Below, piece by piece: positions 1 through 12,535 of a stretch of 64,000 nt of DNA. How positions within the stretch are numbered: position 1 is the stretch's first letter; each line of letters starts with the position of its first letter. Origin of the DNA: Paragordius varius. Its lineage: Eukaryota; Nematomorpha. Location of the stretch: contig OZ176057.1 of assembly GCA_964247055.1 (NCBI GenBank), positions 3,720,001-3,784,000 on the forward strand. The letters run 5' to 3'. The notes beneath the pieces were generated by a model, which was given only the letters and a program-made list of their open reading frames with translations, was not told the DNA's origin and made no database searches. The translations under genes were made by a program, and so were the position numbers.

Positions 1-3000
1 AGTGACTCACATGACAAAAGCAAAATCTCAGCCTTTAATTTTAACAGTCAATCTTTGGGTGCAAAACGAGCAATCTCTGATGACGCACGGAATCAAAATT
101 TGGAATCAGAGCCAGAAACTTCGTTTAAATATGCCTTAAACAAAGCTCAAATAAATGCCGGTACTAATATTGTTGGGAAACTCATACCAGTTGAGGATAA
201 TGGAAGAAATTCTTTGCAATCGGGCGAAAAAGGGGTAGAAAAGCCCAAATCTGGGACTTTACAAATGTTCTATGGTGCTAAGCGAAAGAAAATAAAGTTA
301 CCACCCCCATCCAAAAAACGGATAAAAATTAAAAAAGTTATTGTTAAAAAGGTAGGTCAGTGACACGGTTATTTTATCTTAATCCATATAAATGGAAAAA
401 AATTATTTTGACATTAAGTTAAGTTGTACCTCTTTTTTAGCGCAATATCTACTCGCAATTTCGTAATATTGTATGCATGCTAATAATCTTCTATAGCTAC
501 TGTAGGTCACAACACACTGATTTAAAAATTATATATTGCAAACATATATGATTTTGCCATTTGTTTTACAGGTTAGGGTCAAAAAAGTGCGTGTCAAACC
601 GGTTAAAGTTGTCGTGTTTAAGCCAAAGAAATTACCTCCCCCCAAAAAAGTACGATTTGCTCCAATCGTGGTTAAGAAACCGCCACCACCCATAAAAATC
701 CGAAAAATTCCGGTGATCAAAAAACGACCCCCGCCCAAAAAGAAGAAAGCAATATTGGTTCGACCACCCATTAAACATTTTGTGGAAGGAAATGACCAAG
801 GAGAGACATTAGATACCGAAATATCGGGCCTTAAAAATTCCGAAAATCATAAAACAGTTTTGATCGAGGAGAAGAAGGATTCAGAACTCGAGAAAGATTC
901 TGAAAGTATGCATCAAAGTAGGAAACGAAGGCATATATATTTGAGAGATTTAGTTCAAAGGCTTCAACAAACTAACGAAAACTCATCAACCAACTCTGTC
1001 CATGGAGATAACAAATTTGCCAAAATATACCAAGATAATCATGATAATGCATATGAAATGTTACCCGAAAATGATATAAGTGTTGCTAAAACAAATGAAA
1101 AAAGTAACAATATGATACTATACAGCCAGGAAAAATCTGTCCATTGTAACGTGAATGGATTAAAAATGTGTGCTCGAAATTTCGTTTATGACATAGTTAA
1201 TGCCACTAATATTACCAGATATCAATTCTGTCGGTATACACAAATATTGTATGTTAAAACAGGGGTGTCCAACACAAATGGTCAAGGGGGCGGCAGTTTA
1301 GCCTCCAAAATCTCCCACGGGTCGCATTTAAAAAATATATGGGCATTAACAAAATTTTAAACATAACACAGTAAAAAAATTTACAAATCCAATAAAACTA
1401 CCACCATTTATAAAAACAGTTTTTGTTACTTCATTGCCAAAATATGTTTAAGACATATCAAATTAACATAGATTTTTTGTATATTAACGTTTTTTAATTT
1501 CTCAAATTTTGTATTTGGTATATTTTTTAAATTTCCCCCAGGCTTCCGAGATATATTTTGAATGATCGCTTGTTGGACACCTCTCCTGCATTAAAATCAA
1601 AAAAGAATTTTGTAAAAATTTGTTATAAACCTTTTATTTCGTGTACATCTTAGTGGCTACGATAATTTAAAAGAATGTATGCAGGAACAAGTCAGCAAAT
1701 GTGGGGAGAAAGCGATGAAGGCTTACAAACGAAAATTGGAAGAAAAATTGCATTATGACTTTGAATGTGCAACGTATAAGGCTGGAAAAACGTAATTTTG
1801 TTTAGCTAATATGGATTTGGTTCTTGTAAACCAAAAAAATCCTATTTATAAAAATACACGTTTTTTTAAGTTGGCGCATTTTTTATGCGGATAATAGAAA
1901 AATGTTTTTTATGCCACCTTTAATGTTGACTATGTTAGTATTTAAACATTACAAAAAGTATCAATTTTTACGGCATAACAGTATTTATAACCTAATTTTT
2001 AGCATATATCCATTTACAGTTTAAACCTTGAGCAATTCGAATTCATTGAAGAATTCAAATTCACCCTAAAATAAAAAAGTGTTTTTTAAGTTTAAAAATT
2101 ACCTTTATTTTTTAATGTCTTTAAAATGTGAAATTTAAAATTAATATAATGCTGAAAAAATAATAAACTATGTGGTAAAATTTTTTTCACATTAATGATG
2201 AGTTATATTAGCCCGAAAACAGAATTTGAATTCGCGGGTGAATTTTAATTGTTCAAGTGTAAATTTGAATTGTATATATTATATATATATATATAATATA
2301 TATAAATATCATTTTGCACTAATTTCACAGTGGACATAACAATCTCTAAAATAATAAATACATTATATTTTATTTTCAAATTCCAAATTGATTTATTAAC
2401 ATGTACATCTTTTTTCATACATACACATGTAGGGACACGAATGCAAAATGCCATTTAGCCGCCATATTTTGTAGTTATCGATATCACATTCACAATTACC
2501 TTAAAAGCTTTTTATCCTGGGAACATAAACCCCTTTCTTGCGCGTAAAATTCCTAAAATTTTATTGATTAATGATAAAACTGTAGAAAAGACTGATATTT
2601 TCCATAAAAAACCATGCCATTAATTTTCTACTTATCGCTGCGGGAATAGAGTGATGTAAATTGGTTGGATAAAATTCAATTTCATTTCACATTTGTAATA
2701 TTTTAGATGATTATTTTTTTATCACAAGGGCTAAAAAAACATTCTATTCTTTATGAATATAATGTTTTAACTTATACTTTTTTATTATAAACACAAATTT
2801 GCGAACGTTTACAAAAACATTAATTATATAATAATTAGGGCTTGGACAAACTATGCAAGATGCCTTAAGAACACCGCCCAAACATTTTGTAGAGATAAGG
2901 CAGTTCCCACGTTCAACGCGTACGCCAGGAAAGCTTTAAAAAAAGTTGGTTTTTATTTACTTACCCTACTTTGAAATACTTTTTGAATCAATTATTGCTG

Positions 3001-3927
3001 AAAGATATTAACTAATAGTTTTTAATCGAAAAATACGACGGGCCGCATTTGCGAAATATATTGGAATTAACAAATTTTTTTATAAGATTTAAAACAGGAG
3101 AATGTAAACACTACAATTTATTTAGACATATTTTACTAGTTCATTGTCTAAATTTGGAAGGACGTATTCAGATAATTTCTTTAAGAAAATCATTTTTACT
3201 TAACTTTTATAAAATTTTGTATTTGAAAATCTAGCGAGCCGAAAAATATTTTAGAGAACCGCGTGTTGGAGACCCCTGGTTTACAGTATCCATAAATGCT
3301 GCATTTTTTTTTGTTTTTTGCGTTTAAAAAAAACTTAGAGATGGGTCGTGAGTGAGATTTAGTATCCTTAAAATCCCCTCATTTTTAAATTTCTGCACAT
3401 TAATATTGGACGATTCGCATTATTGGTCAGTAGCGTATGAGATAAAACGTATTTTGTCCTAATTAAATAAACATATTAAATGTTGTAAGATGGGAGAATT
3501 GCAATTTTAACATTTTATGTTTTTTTACCCATACGTTACTGTATGGCTAATTGGACAAAAATAAATGTGTATTGACCAACACATTAATGTGCACTCTATA
3601 TATAGTAAAAATTGTTATACGGACAAAACGTAAAAAACAATAATTTTTCAAAAGGCAACTATACTTTTTTAAACCTTAATTTTTCCTCTCATCATTAATT
3701 ACAATGGTAAAATACATAATTGATTGTGTTACCAAACAATAAAAAGTTATATAAAAAAACAAGTATTAAAAGTATGATTGTCTTTTAATAAAATTTTATT
3801 TTTGCATTTTGTCCATATAATTTTAATTTTTACTGGATATTTTTAAACATTTTTAACACCATATTATTCCTAATGATATTTTTATTTTTAGGCCAAAAGA
3901 ACCTGTGAAAGTGCTTATAAAATTTGA
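1..3927 (+). CDS. Lys/Pro-rich protein with C-terminal Cys domain (5' partial)
   Basis: Five exons join in phase: 1-351 (open at the left edge), 572-1233, 1654-1791, 2839-2944 and 3892-3927 (stop). Donors and acceptors are GT/AG, with acceptors such as ttgttttacag and ttatttttag. The N-terminal part carries a strongly basic Lys/Val/Pro repeat (motifs VKKVRVK, KKPPPP, KKRPPPKKKK) that continues across the first intron. After it comes a dibasic SRKRR site, compatible with furin cleavage, and then an acidic linker. The last ~130 residues hold about ten cysteines spaced like a small all-helical extracellular domain (C-x7-C, FCRGYDNLKEC, CLKNTAQTFC). This recalls DUF1397 or DUF19 proteins, but I cannot assign a family. 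No signal peptide is visible because the start lies outside the window. The last two junctions are the weakest. Function unknown. Confidence 0.6.
1261..1589. mobile_element. Family F hAT-like MITE
   Basis: It begins with GGGGTGTCCAACAC and a GC-rich block with GGGTCGCA, and ends with TTGGACACCTCTCCTGC. This terminal pattern is typical of non-autonomous hAT elements (GGCCGCA near the ends). It lies in the intron between the second and third exons of the Lys/Pro-rich gene, and the exon ORF reads into it if unspliced. Related copies lie near 3.0, 12.2, 34.0, 35.2, 51.1 and 58.4 kb. Confidence 0.6.
2004..2275. mobile_element. Family A foldback MITE
   Basis: Both ends carry the family A unit AATTCAAATTCACCCT in opposite orientation, around an AT-rich core with ATGATGAGTTATATTAG. 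It is intronic in the Lys/Pro-rich gene. This copy is degenerate at its outer ends. Confidence 0.6.
3038..3292. mobile_element. Family F hAT-like MITE fragment
   Basis: An internal block (GGGCCGCATTTGCG) and a right terminus (CGTGTTGGAGACCCCTGG) match family F. The left terminus is eroded. It sits in the last intron of the Lys/Pro-rich gene. Confidence 0.45.
3600..3838. mobile_element. Family B Tc1/mariner-type MITE
   Basis: The terminal inverted repeats are TAGTAAAAATTGTTATACGG on the left and the complement of TTTTGTCCATATAATTTTAA on the right. Inside is the family core: AAAGGCAACTATACTTTT and its inverted partner AGTATGATTGTCTTTT. A TA dinucleotide at the ends fits a Tc1/mariner target. 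It is one of about 15 copies in the window. Confidence 0.65.
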
Positions 3928-3973
3928 AAGAGAATTTGTCCACAAATTAATTTAATGTTTATATGTATATATA

Positions 3974-3987
3974 AATAAATCAATAAA
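3974..3987 (+). promoter_or_regulatory. Polyadenylation signals
   Basis: Two AATAAA hexamers (3974-3979 and 3982-3987) lie about 50 bp after the stop of the Lys/Pro-rich gene. They support the 3927 end of that gene model. Confidence 0.5.
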
Positions 3988-5103
3988 TTTGCTATAATTT
4001 TCTGACAATTATATAATTAATGATAGATTATTTTATCAAAAATATTTTAAAAAATTTAACAACTTAATTACGAATTGATTTGTGTTTATTAAATTAAAAT
4101 TATCTCAAACACCGGTAACTGCATTGTTTTTGGAAAAATTTGTGATATAAAACTTCTCACTTCATGCAGCAAAAATATCTTATAAAATTTAAATAATATT
4201 TCATTTTGGAGTGTTTTTAAGAGGGGTAAAATTGTTTTTAAAAATAAAAAATTATTTTGATTAAACATATAAATGTCAGACATTTTTTAAGTAAACAAAA
4301 ACAATTTTTAGACCATTAGAATCACAGTTTAACATTTATAAAAAATTAAATCCATTTTTTAATTATAAGCTTTCATGTTTTAAAGGAATACCAAAAAAAA
4401 TTAATGAAAAATAAAACGATTTTTTATTCCATTTTTAAAAATATATTTTGAATAATGCACCTCTATTTAAATATGAATATGTATCTGTTTTATCAGACCT
4501 AGGATCCGAACATTTTCAAGGTATTATATTATCGAATTCCAATAAAGTTTTTGTAGCCCTGCAATAACGCGATTCAATTAATATTTTGAAGAAATTAAAA
4601 AATTTAAAAGTTATTATTAAAATTAGGTTTCTGTAACACCACAATAAACAATTTATCCTTAAAATGTAGTCTCTGAGTAAAAAGCTTGGTAAAATTCCCG
4701 AATTATGTCGTCATTCATTATAGTATCGAGTTCACTTAACAGTATGTCATTTACTTTGGGATAATATATATATATATATATATATAATTATTAAATACAA
4801 TGAAATCCAAAAATATTTTCTAAAAATCTGAGAACTAACATCAAAGCTTTTTTGCATAATTCCTGGATACGATAGTGTTTGTGATATATATATGTATTGC
4901 ATTGGCACATAGAATTTAAGTAAATATCGGATGAAAAATACTTCATGAAAATATTCGAATACAAATCTAAATGAAACTGTTCACGAATTCGGATTTATAC
5001 AATTGTACCGCAAAAACTCGCATAGGGCTAAACTAAAGATAACCTGCCCAACGCATATAATTTACTAACGAGCTTTATCGTTTTAGCGGATGTATGTATG
5101 ATG
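3988..5103. other. Intergenic, AT-rich
   Basis: I see no exon here. It contains a (TA)n tract near 4767-4786 and otherwise AT-rich sequence. It separates the convergent Lys/Pro-rich and GPCR genes. Confidence 0.5.
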
Positions 5104-8100
5104 CTAATTTTGGAATCGTTTATCGAAATATATTGTCACCAAAACGATTAACATGAAAAATATGATTTCTAGCGTCGGACAAGCCTCAATCAAGACATCC
5201 ACATTGATTCGGGCATGTGACCTTATGTTTTCTAGGTGCTGTCGCAAAGTAATCACTATGATACAGGGTATTTGGCACGAGACATATATCACAAAATAAA
5301 TGAGAGATTGTACGTTTCGCAATGTATCTTCATCGATAAACATTCTATGGTCAAAATATAGATATACAAGAAAAAATGTGTTTCCATTATTTAATAGACC
5401 ATATATAAAATAAAACGACCTACCGGTCATAGTTTGTAATTTTTATCCTAATCTATCCATGGGTTCGCTTTGAAAATGAGTTTTTACCTACGGGACTTAC
5501 CTAAGTCATTTAATTAAGGGGAAAATTTTCTATCCTACACTTATAAAGATTAATTTCTAGTCAATTAATTATTGTTTACATCAACCAAAAGCTATGTTTT
5601 TTAAATTTAATTACAATTCCACACAAAAAATTTCGTGAATATATATATAGAGATATATATATAAATTTTGATAGATATAGGTATTACCGATCTCATTTTT
5701 CCTCGCTAAAATGTATCATAACATAAATTATATATTAGAGAAGCAAGACGATATTTTAAAATTTTAAGTTTTATATGTGTACCCTCTAAAAGTCTTAGTT
5801 TACAGACCTGATTGAGTTTGGTAAAACTTTTTGAAGAAAGCGCTTAAATACCGATATGCGTGATAAACTTTCAAATAAATGTTAACGATTGAAATCGTAA
5901 AAACTTCTTTTCTGAAAGCGTATGTCTAAAATATTTAATAGACCATTTAATTCAAATACATCCTTAAACAATTCAAATTCACTCTCGTATAATTCAAATT
6001 CACCCTCGAACAATTCAAATTCACCCTAAAAATTAATTATATGTTTTTGGGCTAATATAACTCATCTTTAAATGAAATATATCTTAATGGCATTGTTTAT
6101 TATTTTTTCAGTATTTTAATTTTAAAAACAATTTCATTTTTTAAAGAATATAAAAATATAAGTAATCGACACTTGATTTTTTTAGGGTGGGAATTTGAAT
6201 TTTTCAAGGGTTAATTTCAATTGTTCAAGGGTGACTTTGAACTGTAAATGGTATATATGACAAATTTTGATGATGCGACTTTTATGTACTATTTTGAAGC
6301 ATGGTCGATGGAAACGGTATATAAATACGCTTTAGGGTATTATAGATACAATTTTTCTTAATATGTCGATGAAGCTAAACAGCTTCTATCACCTCAGATT
6401 TTATTTTAATTTTGGGCGAGTTCTTGTGAAAAAAACATTAATATTTTACATAAATTTAAAAACCAAAATATATTTTAATCAAAATCCTTAGGTAACACAA
6501 ATGTTCAGTATGAATTATGTGGATAAAAGTTATAATTATATTTAAATGGCATATTTATCATTTTCCATCATTCCTCATAATGGTTTGAATCCGCTTAAGC
6601 GAAAATTAAATAAAAATTAATTAAGGGCAAAATATCCATTTATTCGGAAAAAACTTTCTTAATGTCAAAATTTAACATATTTATAAAATTTTTATCCTCA
6701 ATCCCGGCCCTTTTGCTTTATTTTGAGAATTGCCTATTTTGCATGGATTCAAAATTTCAGACTGTATTGGCGCTGATGTAAAATTCAACTTTATTGAAAA
6801 AAAATGTTTTACATTTTATATGTTGTTTATGATATATTTGTATTTTTTAAAATCAAGCATTATTACCAAAAAAATATATTTAATAAAATGTGCGTAAATT
6901 TTGCCATTTTCTGATATGGAGCAGTTACCACAAAAGCCATATTAACTTTCTTATATCCCTCGTAGGCAACCAAAGCATCATGATAATACTGATACATTTT
7001 TCTATCAGAATATATATTAATCAAGATATCTTTTTATACCCCCCGATTTCGAACGCAATGTTATGCTAGATTGTGATATCCAAAAAAATTATTTTTGAAA
7101 AAATGATATTTTATATATATTTAATTATTAGTGAAATTTTGTTGGATCGAACTTTATGCTATCTTTAAACAGAATGGAAACGGTATAAAATCCCTTAATA
7201 TAGAAGCTTTTTCCATATAATTCCAGGTTGCTAAACATTATTATTATCGGAGAAGTTTAATTTAAATGTTGGTTTGATATCAAAAACGAATCTGATGTAA
7301 AACAAATTTACACTAAAATAAATTTGAAGGCGATCGATCAAATTTTTAATGTTTTGAGGTGAGAGAAATGATCAACATTGAATGATATAGTATTTTAATA
7401 CATCCTAAAGGCTGTATGCGCTTTCCATCCAGTCAAAACATGAAGTATGCTTCAGAGAAATATTATTGAAAGAAATTATGCAATTTTTACATTTTTGTAT
7501 GTCATAAGCAAGCATATGTTAAAAAAAATATCGCGAAAACTCGGCATTTATTTGAAAAGAACCCAAAGGGCTAACATTCGACTTTCGGAGGCCAATCTAA
7601 AAATAAATATTTTATTAAAATATTGTTTTTCTATTAAGATATAGTATATCATATATTTTCATGATATATTATAAAGAATCAGTGCATATAGTTTTATCTA
7701 TTTCTTAAAATCAAAAGCATCTAACCTGAGGATTCTGATACATTTATATTTCAGAATAATATATATATCGCCCATGTGGTGCACAGACACGTTTAATGGT
7801 CATAAGAGTCTTAAGTTTCCACATAGAGTATAATTAAACAAAAAGTATCAACACTTTTTGGTAATGAGTTCTATGGACATAAGACTCTAGCAGAGCTGGG
7901 ATGTGTTTTCAATTAATATTTGAGCATGTATATGTCTAAAAATAAATTTATCCTGTTTCTAATACTCTTACGAAGTAATTGCTTCCTACTAATATTTTTG
8001 GTCAATTTTGCCATAAAAAAAGAATTAGTTCTGAGACATAAGTTATAGATCGTTATGGCGCATTTATAAGACAATAAAAATATTTTTTTTGAATGGATCA

Positions 8101-8236
8101 AAATAGATTTAATTAATACAATATCTTTTGAGTGAATATTACCAAATATGTGTCTCGAACACATTAACAATGGTTTTTAAAACATAAGGTTTTTACCTAC
8201 TTTTAATTTACGATAAGCCTAATAGTTGCCCTTAAA

Positions 8237-8293
<57 letters not shown>

Positions 8294-9433
8294 AATATAC
8301 CTTATCCTAAACGAGCGCCAAGTATAGTTAGTTTGAGGAGATGTTTGACCGACGCTTTCACAGTTATTTGATGATAAAGGTTCAGCCCTATTATAATATA
8401 CTGAGCCCGATTGCTTATTTGAGTTACGCATTTTATAACTTTGTTGCTTTTGTTGTTTACCCGAGAGTGTGCGAACGAAACTTCGATTACGGTGAAACCG
8501 TAGGAGTCCATTTGTTATGTAAATCGATAATACCAATATTCCAATGCCAGGAATTACGGATAAAAGTATTTCACGTATAATGTCATAGTAGTAGAGTTGT
8601 AGGGATTCATGCAATTTATATTTGTAATACACGGTTGTATAAGAACAAGTCGAGACACTCACATTGGGAAAGGATTTCGCTTTAACATTCGTTGGTTGAT
8701 TGAAAGAATATTGTTTGCAGGATCTGACTTCATACCAAAAATAACTGGAAAAACTTATGAGCAGAGCTGTACCCCAATACAAAAGTGGTAGGTGAATCCC
8801 ACGTTTTTGATATTCGGCATCACGATAACGTAAAGGATACTTCAATGATTGATAACGGTTTAGGAGAAGTAAGAGAAGAGAAAATGCCCCAGTTTTTGCA
8901 GAAGCGAGCATAAATATGAGTTGAAATCGAGATGTCCACGTTATCCAATGTCGATTTGGGCTAAAAGGACTAACTTGAAAGCTTATAATTTTATCAGCCA
9001 CATACAATCCATAAAACAAAGTGGTGATGAAACCAAACGCAATTATATACATCAAGTACATATTGTACTTTAGGTTAGTAGGCGAAGAAAACTTCAGTTT
9101 TACGGGTATCAAAATGTTTGATGTATTTATAGCACGCTGGAGTTTTGGAATTAATGGATTGCTCGTTATTGAGTCTGTTGTTTCCGAATTTTTTCCACGA
9201 TCCGTAAATTTAATATTTGATGTACCTGCCCGATTATTTCTATAATTTTTTTGACTGTATAGGAGGAAGATCCAGGCTATGTGTAAGCTAACACTCAAAA
9301 CGAATGTAAAGGTATATATTGTAAGTAAGGATATAGTCTTGTAATTGTATCTATGAACTATGTATCGCCTCAAATATTTGTGCTGTTCAAGTATACTCGA
9401 ACAATTGGGCAACATATCATCAATAGTTGCCAT
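5104..9433 (-). CDS. Class A GPCR, FMRFamide/neuropeptide-receptor type
   Basis: Three exons read in phase on the minus strand: 9433-8301, 5447-5424 (24 nt) and 5344-5104, giving about 465 residues. An in-frame TAA lies just upstream of the ATG. Exon 1 encodes an N-terminus with an NCSS glycosylation site, TM1-TM5 and a long third loop. TM3 ends with NRYQSLKYPLRYR, the DRY-type motif of peptide receptors, and a Cys sits in extracellular loop 2. Exon 3 gives TM6 with CQIP, in place of the usual CWxP, then TM7 and a very short tail ending FDKRFQN. Introns are 2,853 and 79 bp. In this family it would be a plasma-membrane receptor coupling a peptide ligand to G proteins. The TM7 NPxxY motif is not recognisable, so the ligand cannot be inferred. 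Confidence 0.75.
5938..6257. mobile_element. Family A foldback MITE
   Basis: The left arm has about four units of the AATTCAAATTCACCCT type separated by TCGAAC or TTAAAC. The right arm has the inverted units and ends CTGTAAATGGTATATA. It sits in the large GPCR intron. Confidence 0.7.
6880..7640. repeat. Family J degenerate dispersed repeat
   Basis: It shares the blocks TGATATGGAGCAGTTA, ATCGCGAAAACTCGGCATT and CGACTTTCGGAGGC with regions near 16.8-18.1, 20.4 and 30.4-31.2 kb, partly inverted. Copies are too diverged to define ends by eye. A 65-codon ORF at 7447-7644 falls in it and is probably not a gene. Confidence 0.4.
8243..8290. repeat. (TA)n microsatellite
   Basis: About 24 TA repeats lie 11 bp beyond the GPCR exon 1 donor, inside the intron. 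Confidence 0.9.
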
Positions 9434-10446
9434 TATGTTTTACGGCGTGATATAATTTATTAAAGAAAAGGTGAAACCTATAAATTTTTAAATTTGAAGG
9501 TGATATAATAGGAGGTTATTGTTTATAGAAATTAAAAATTATTTATATATTTATATACATAATGTAAAGAAACGAAAAAACAATATAGAAAAATTAATTT
9601 AAAATCAATAAAATTTGAAACATACATATTTAGTATTTTTTATACGGTATCGTCTTTGATGTTTACATTTTTACCCATTTAATAATTCATAAGATCTCCC
9701 CACAATACTATTATTATAAATAATATAAATCAATCACCTCATAGATACTCTTTAACTTGGAACTTTTAGGTAAAAGCTTTAAAGTTAATGATTTTTATGC
9801 TGTGAATATAAAATAAAAACCGTAAAAAAATTAAACGCTCTCATTAATATTAATTTTGTGGATAAATATTTTAAATAATATTAATAATAATAAGTATTAA
9901 ATCTAAATTTGCATCATTCAATTGTTAAAGAGATTAAAAATATTTATAATTAAAATTTACATTCCAATGTATGCCGAAACAGTTTTTTAAAATCCTTGGG
10001 CGTTTTATAAAAATTATATGTAAACTATAAGCAATCTAATCATGCCAAAATTTGAAATAAAGCACAAACTTTTAAACATTTTGAGGTGGGGTCTAAACAA
10101 AAAAAGCTTGTATAGTCTGATTTTTATGGATATAATTTTCTGGCTCCGATAGAAATTTATTAAATCTCTGCATTATGAAGAATATGCCAGGAAATATTGG
10201 ATTGAATTTATTAATGCCTAATAAATATCATAAAAAAGATTGGTTGTTTTCATATTGTAAAATTAATTAGCTCATACCCATGGGATAATATTATTTATAT
10301 ATGCAAGGTTATTGCAAACTTTCTTAATTACACATTTGCTGTCATATTTTTAAAGAATAACAGTATCAATGGTATTGTGTAAAATTTGTATTAAAATTTA
10401 TATAAATTAAAATTTATCAAACAAGGGCATGCAAAATAAATGGTTT

Positions 10447-10481
<35 letters not shown>

Positions 10482-10620
10482 TAACAATGGATGTCGCGAT
10501 TTTTTGCAAATTACATATGCATATGTATGATGAAATTTAAAATGTTAATTAACACACCTCAGTTAATCCTTTACGATTTTCGTACTGTTATTGGCTTACT
10601 TACAAGTTCAATATATTATA
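9434..10620. other. Intergenic, no gene seen
   Basis: This is AT-rich sequence upstream of the GPCR start, with a (TA)n tract at about 10449-10479. The GPCR promoter is presumably here, but I recognise no element. Confidence 0.5.
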
Positions 10621-10803
10621 TACAGTATGCATAAATGATTGATTATTTCACACTATAGTAGGGCACTTTACAACACAGGACTGTTTGAAAAAAAGAGAAG
10701 AAATAATTGTTTATTCAACATTTTGTTGTTTTTTCCATACACTCCTATGTTGCGATTGCCCTACGATTGCGTGAAAAAAGCAACCATTAAAATGCATACT
10801 GTT
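10621..10803. mobile_element. Family C MITE
   Basis: The termini are TACAGTATGCAT on the left and its inverse ATGCATACTGT on the right. The body is nearly palindromic, with CACTATAGTAGGGCA and ACATTTTGTTGTTTTTTCC. TA-CAGT ends suggest a Tc1/mariner-mobilised element. Other copies are at 49.15 kb, 18.68 kb (half) and around the hAT at 59.6/63.8 kb. Confidence 0.75.
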
Positions 10804-11136
10804 GTAATATTATAAATGATGTTTCCTACTCCTTAAAATATTTCAGCCTCAATGTCACATTGTTTCAAAATTATACTTGGTGATATGATAAAGTTATTGT
10901 TTACATAGAGTGTATATATTTTAGATTTTAAAATATAATCTATTCCATACTTAGACCATATATTGACAAAGTATAATAAATATGGGTGTTATCTAAATAT
11001 TTATATAAGAAATTGGCTAAATTTTAAATTTTAGGTTATTCTTATTATGATCGATAAACCATGGATGGGGGAAGGTGGAGGTACTTTATTACACTTATTT
11101 ACAAATTTTGAAATACTATGGTTTATTTTTATTTTT
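10804..11136. other. Intergenic, no gene seen
   Basis: This is AT-rich sequence between two MITEs. I see no coding or structured signal. Confidence 0.4.
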
Positions 11137-11400
11137 GCAGTAAAAATTGAAATTCTACGGACAAAACGTAAAAATACAAAGACAATATTTTTTTCTAAAA
11201 GACAACCATACTTTTTATATCTTTATTTTTATTATATAACTGATTGTTTTGAACAGTATAAATAGAGTTGAAATTGGTAACAAATCAATTATGTATTCTA
11301 CATAAATGATTTTTATACGATTTAAAAGTATGGTTGTCGTTTTCTACATTTTTTGTCTTTTATTATTAAATTTTGTCAATAAAATTTTAATTTTTACTGA
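11137..11400. mobile_element. Family B Tc1/mariner-type MITE
   Basis: The left end reads GCAGTAAAAATTGAAATTC and the right end is the inverse, TTTTAATTTTTACTG. Inside are AAAAGACAACCATACTTTT and its inverted mate. An ORF at 11047-11265 overlaps it and is not considered coding. Confidence 0.7.
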
Positions 11401-11455
11401 AAAAGTAAAAGTTATAGACAAAAAATAAAAAAAACAGAAGTTAGTATATATAAAT

Positions 11456-11465
11456 ATATACATAC

Positions 11466-11520
<55 letters not shown>
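11456..11520. repeat. (CATA)n(TA)n microsatellite
   Basis: A compound simple repeat abuts the 3' end of the Helitron. The Helitron end lies directly next to its last A. Confidence 0.9.
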
Positions 11521-11521
<1 letters not shown>

Positions 11522-11918
11522 TAGCGTAAATTTTGTGCTGCTACGCAGCCCAAGGAAATCATTCGGGCTTCTGGGGGAGGGGGGGGGTTGAAAAAGGGAC
11601 AATAAAATGATTCATTGAAAAAGCGAGACGACTATGTTCGGCGCAATCGAAAATAAGTAAAAATCAAATTTGAAATCGATGGTCCAACACGTTCTTCGGA
11701 AAATTGTCTCAAAGACACGATTTTTATGGACTTCAGTTTTCAAAAAAAACCGTTTTTTACACTGGGTGGGCCCGAACTGGGGGCCAAAAAAGGGCGAAGC
11801 GATTGTCGGGGCATTCATTAATGATTATATTTTTTAGATATTTGGATTTGAATGGGTTTACCGGTTTTCCGGAAACAGATCACTAAGCCAGCATTTTCCA
11901 TTTTTATTAATATATGGA
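11521..11918 (-). mobile_element. Non-autonomous Helitron, short copy
   Basis: Read on the minus strand it begins TCCATATATTAATAAAAATG and ends TTTACGCTAG. It is preceded by host A and followed by host T, as expected for Helitron insertion at AT. A GC stem-loop (GCTGC/GCAGC, plus positions 537-541 and 545-549 of the 11 kb segment) lies 16 nt before the CTAG terminus. There is no terminal inverted repeat and no target duplication. It shares long internal blocks with the copy at 60346-60969. It carries no Rep/helicase gene; the small ORFs inside are coincidental. Confidence 0.85.
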
Positions 11919-12149
11919 TTCAATAAACAAATTTTAAACTTGGCATATTCTTTAGACTCTATAACAACAGGTACTTAACCGCGACCTTAAAATGTCTTTT
12001 GATGATTTAAATTATTTTTACTAAATTTTTGGATACACTTTTTTGCAAGTATAAATATCTGTACATTTTTATAGTCTTAGATGGTATATCGTTGTAAATA
12101 AAAATAGTTTTTAGGCCCTTTAAAAAATTTTAATGCGTTCCATTGGCCC

Positions 12150-12535
12150 CTACCAGATGTGTTCAACATGAATGCTTTCGCGGGCCGCATTTTCTCAAAA
12201 ATAGGCGGGTCGGTCCGTATGGAAAAATTACTAATTTTCCATCTTGGAATTGTAAAAAAATACGGTCACGATATAACTAATTTTGTTAATTTTTGTTTAT
12301 TTCGTTGGGAAAATTGCAAAAGATATATTGATTGACGCTACATTCTTGAAAATAAATCGACAAGTTATTATGCTTATCTTTAAAATTAATCTCGATGTTA
12401 TCTATACCATATATAGTAAATTATATTACCTGGCAATTTCTTAAATTATAAAATCTAATATTTATTATTTTTTTCTATTTTGGGGGCTGTAAAAAGATTT
12501 TTGAGGCCCGCATGATGCTGACCTATACGATTAAA
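12150..12535. mobile_element. Family F hAT-like MITE
   Basis: It begins near CAGATGTGTTCAACATGAA with GCGGGCCGCATTTT, and the far end carries GAGGCCCGCATGATG. Ends are diverged from other copies. Confidence 0.45.

Noticed and set aside
5775-5907. Minus-strand open stretch (VYHAYRYLSAFFKKFY) as an extra GPCR exon
   Set aside because: Its open frame requires phase 0, but GPCR exon 1 ends at phase 2, and the direct join to the microexon is in phase.
7913-8170. Minus-strand ORF as the GPCR C-terminus (KNISRKQLLRKS)
   Set aside because: The exons at 5447-5424 and 5344-5104 give a phase-perfect TM6-TM7 with stop, so this ORF is not needed.
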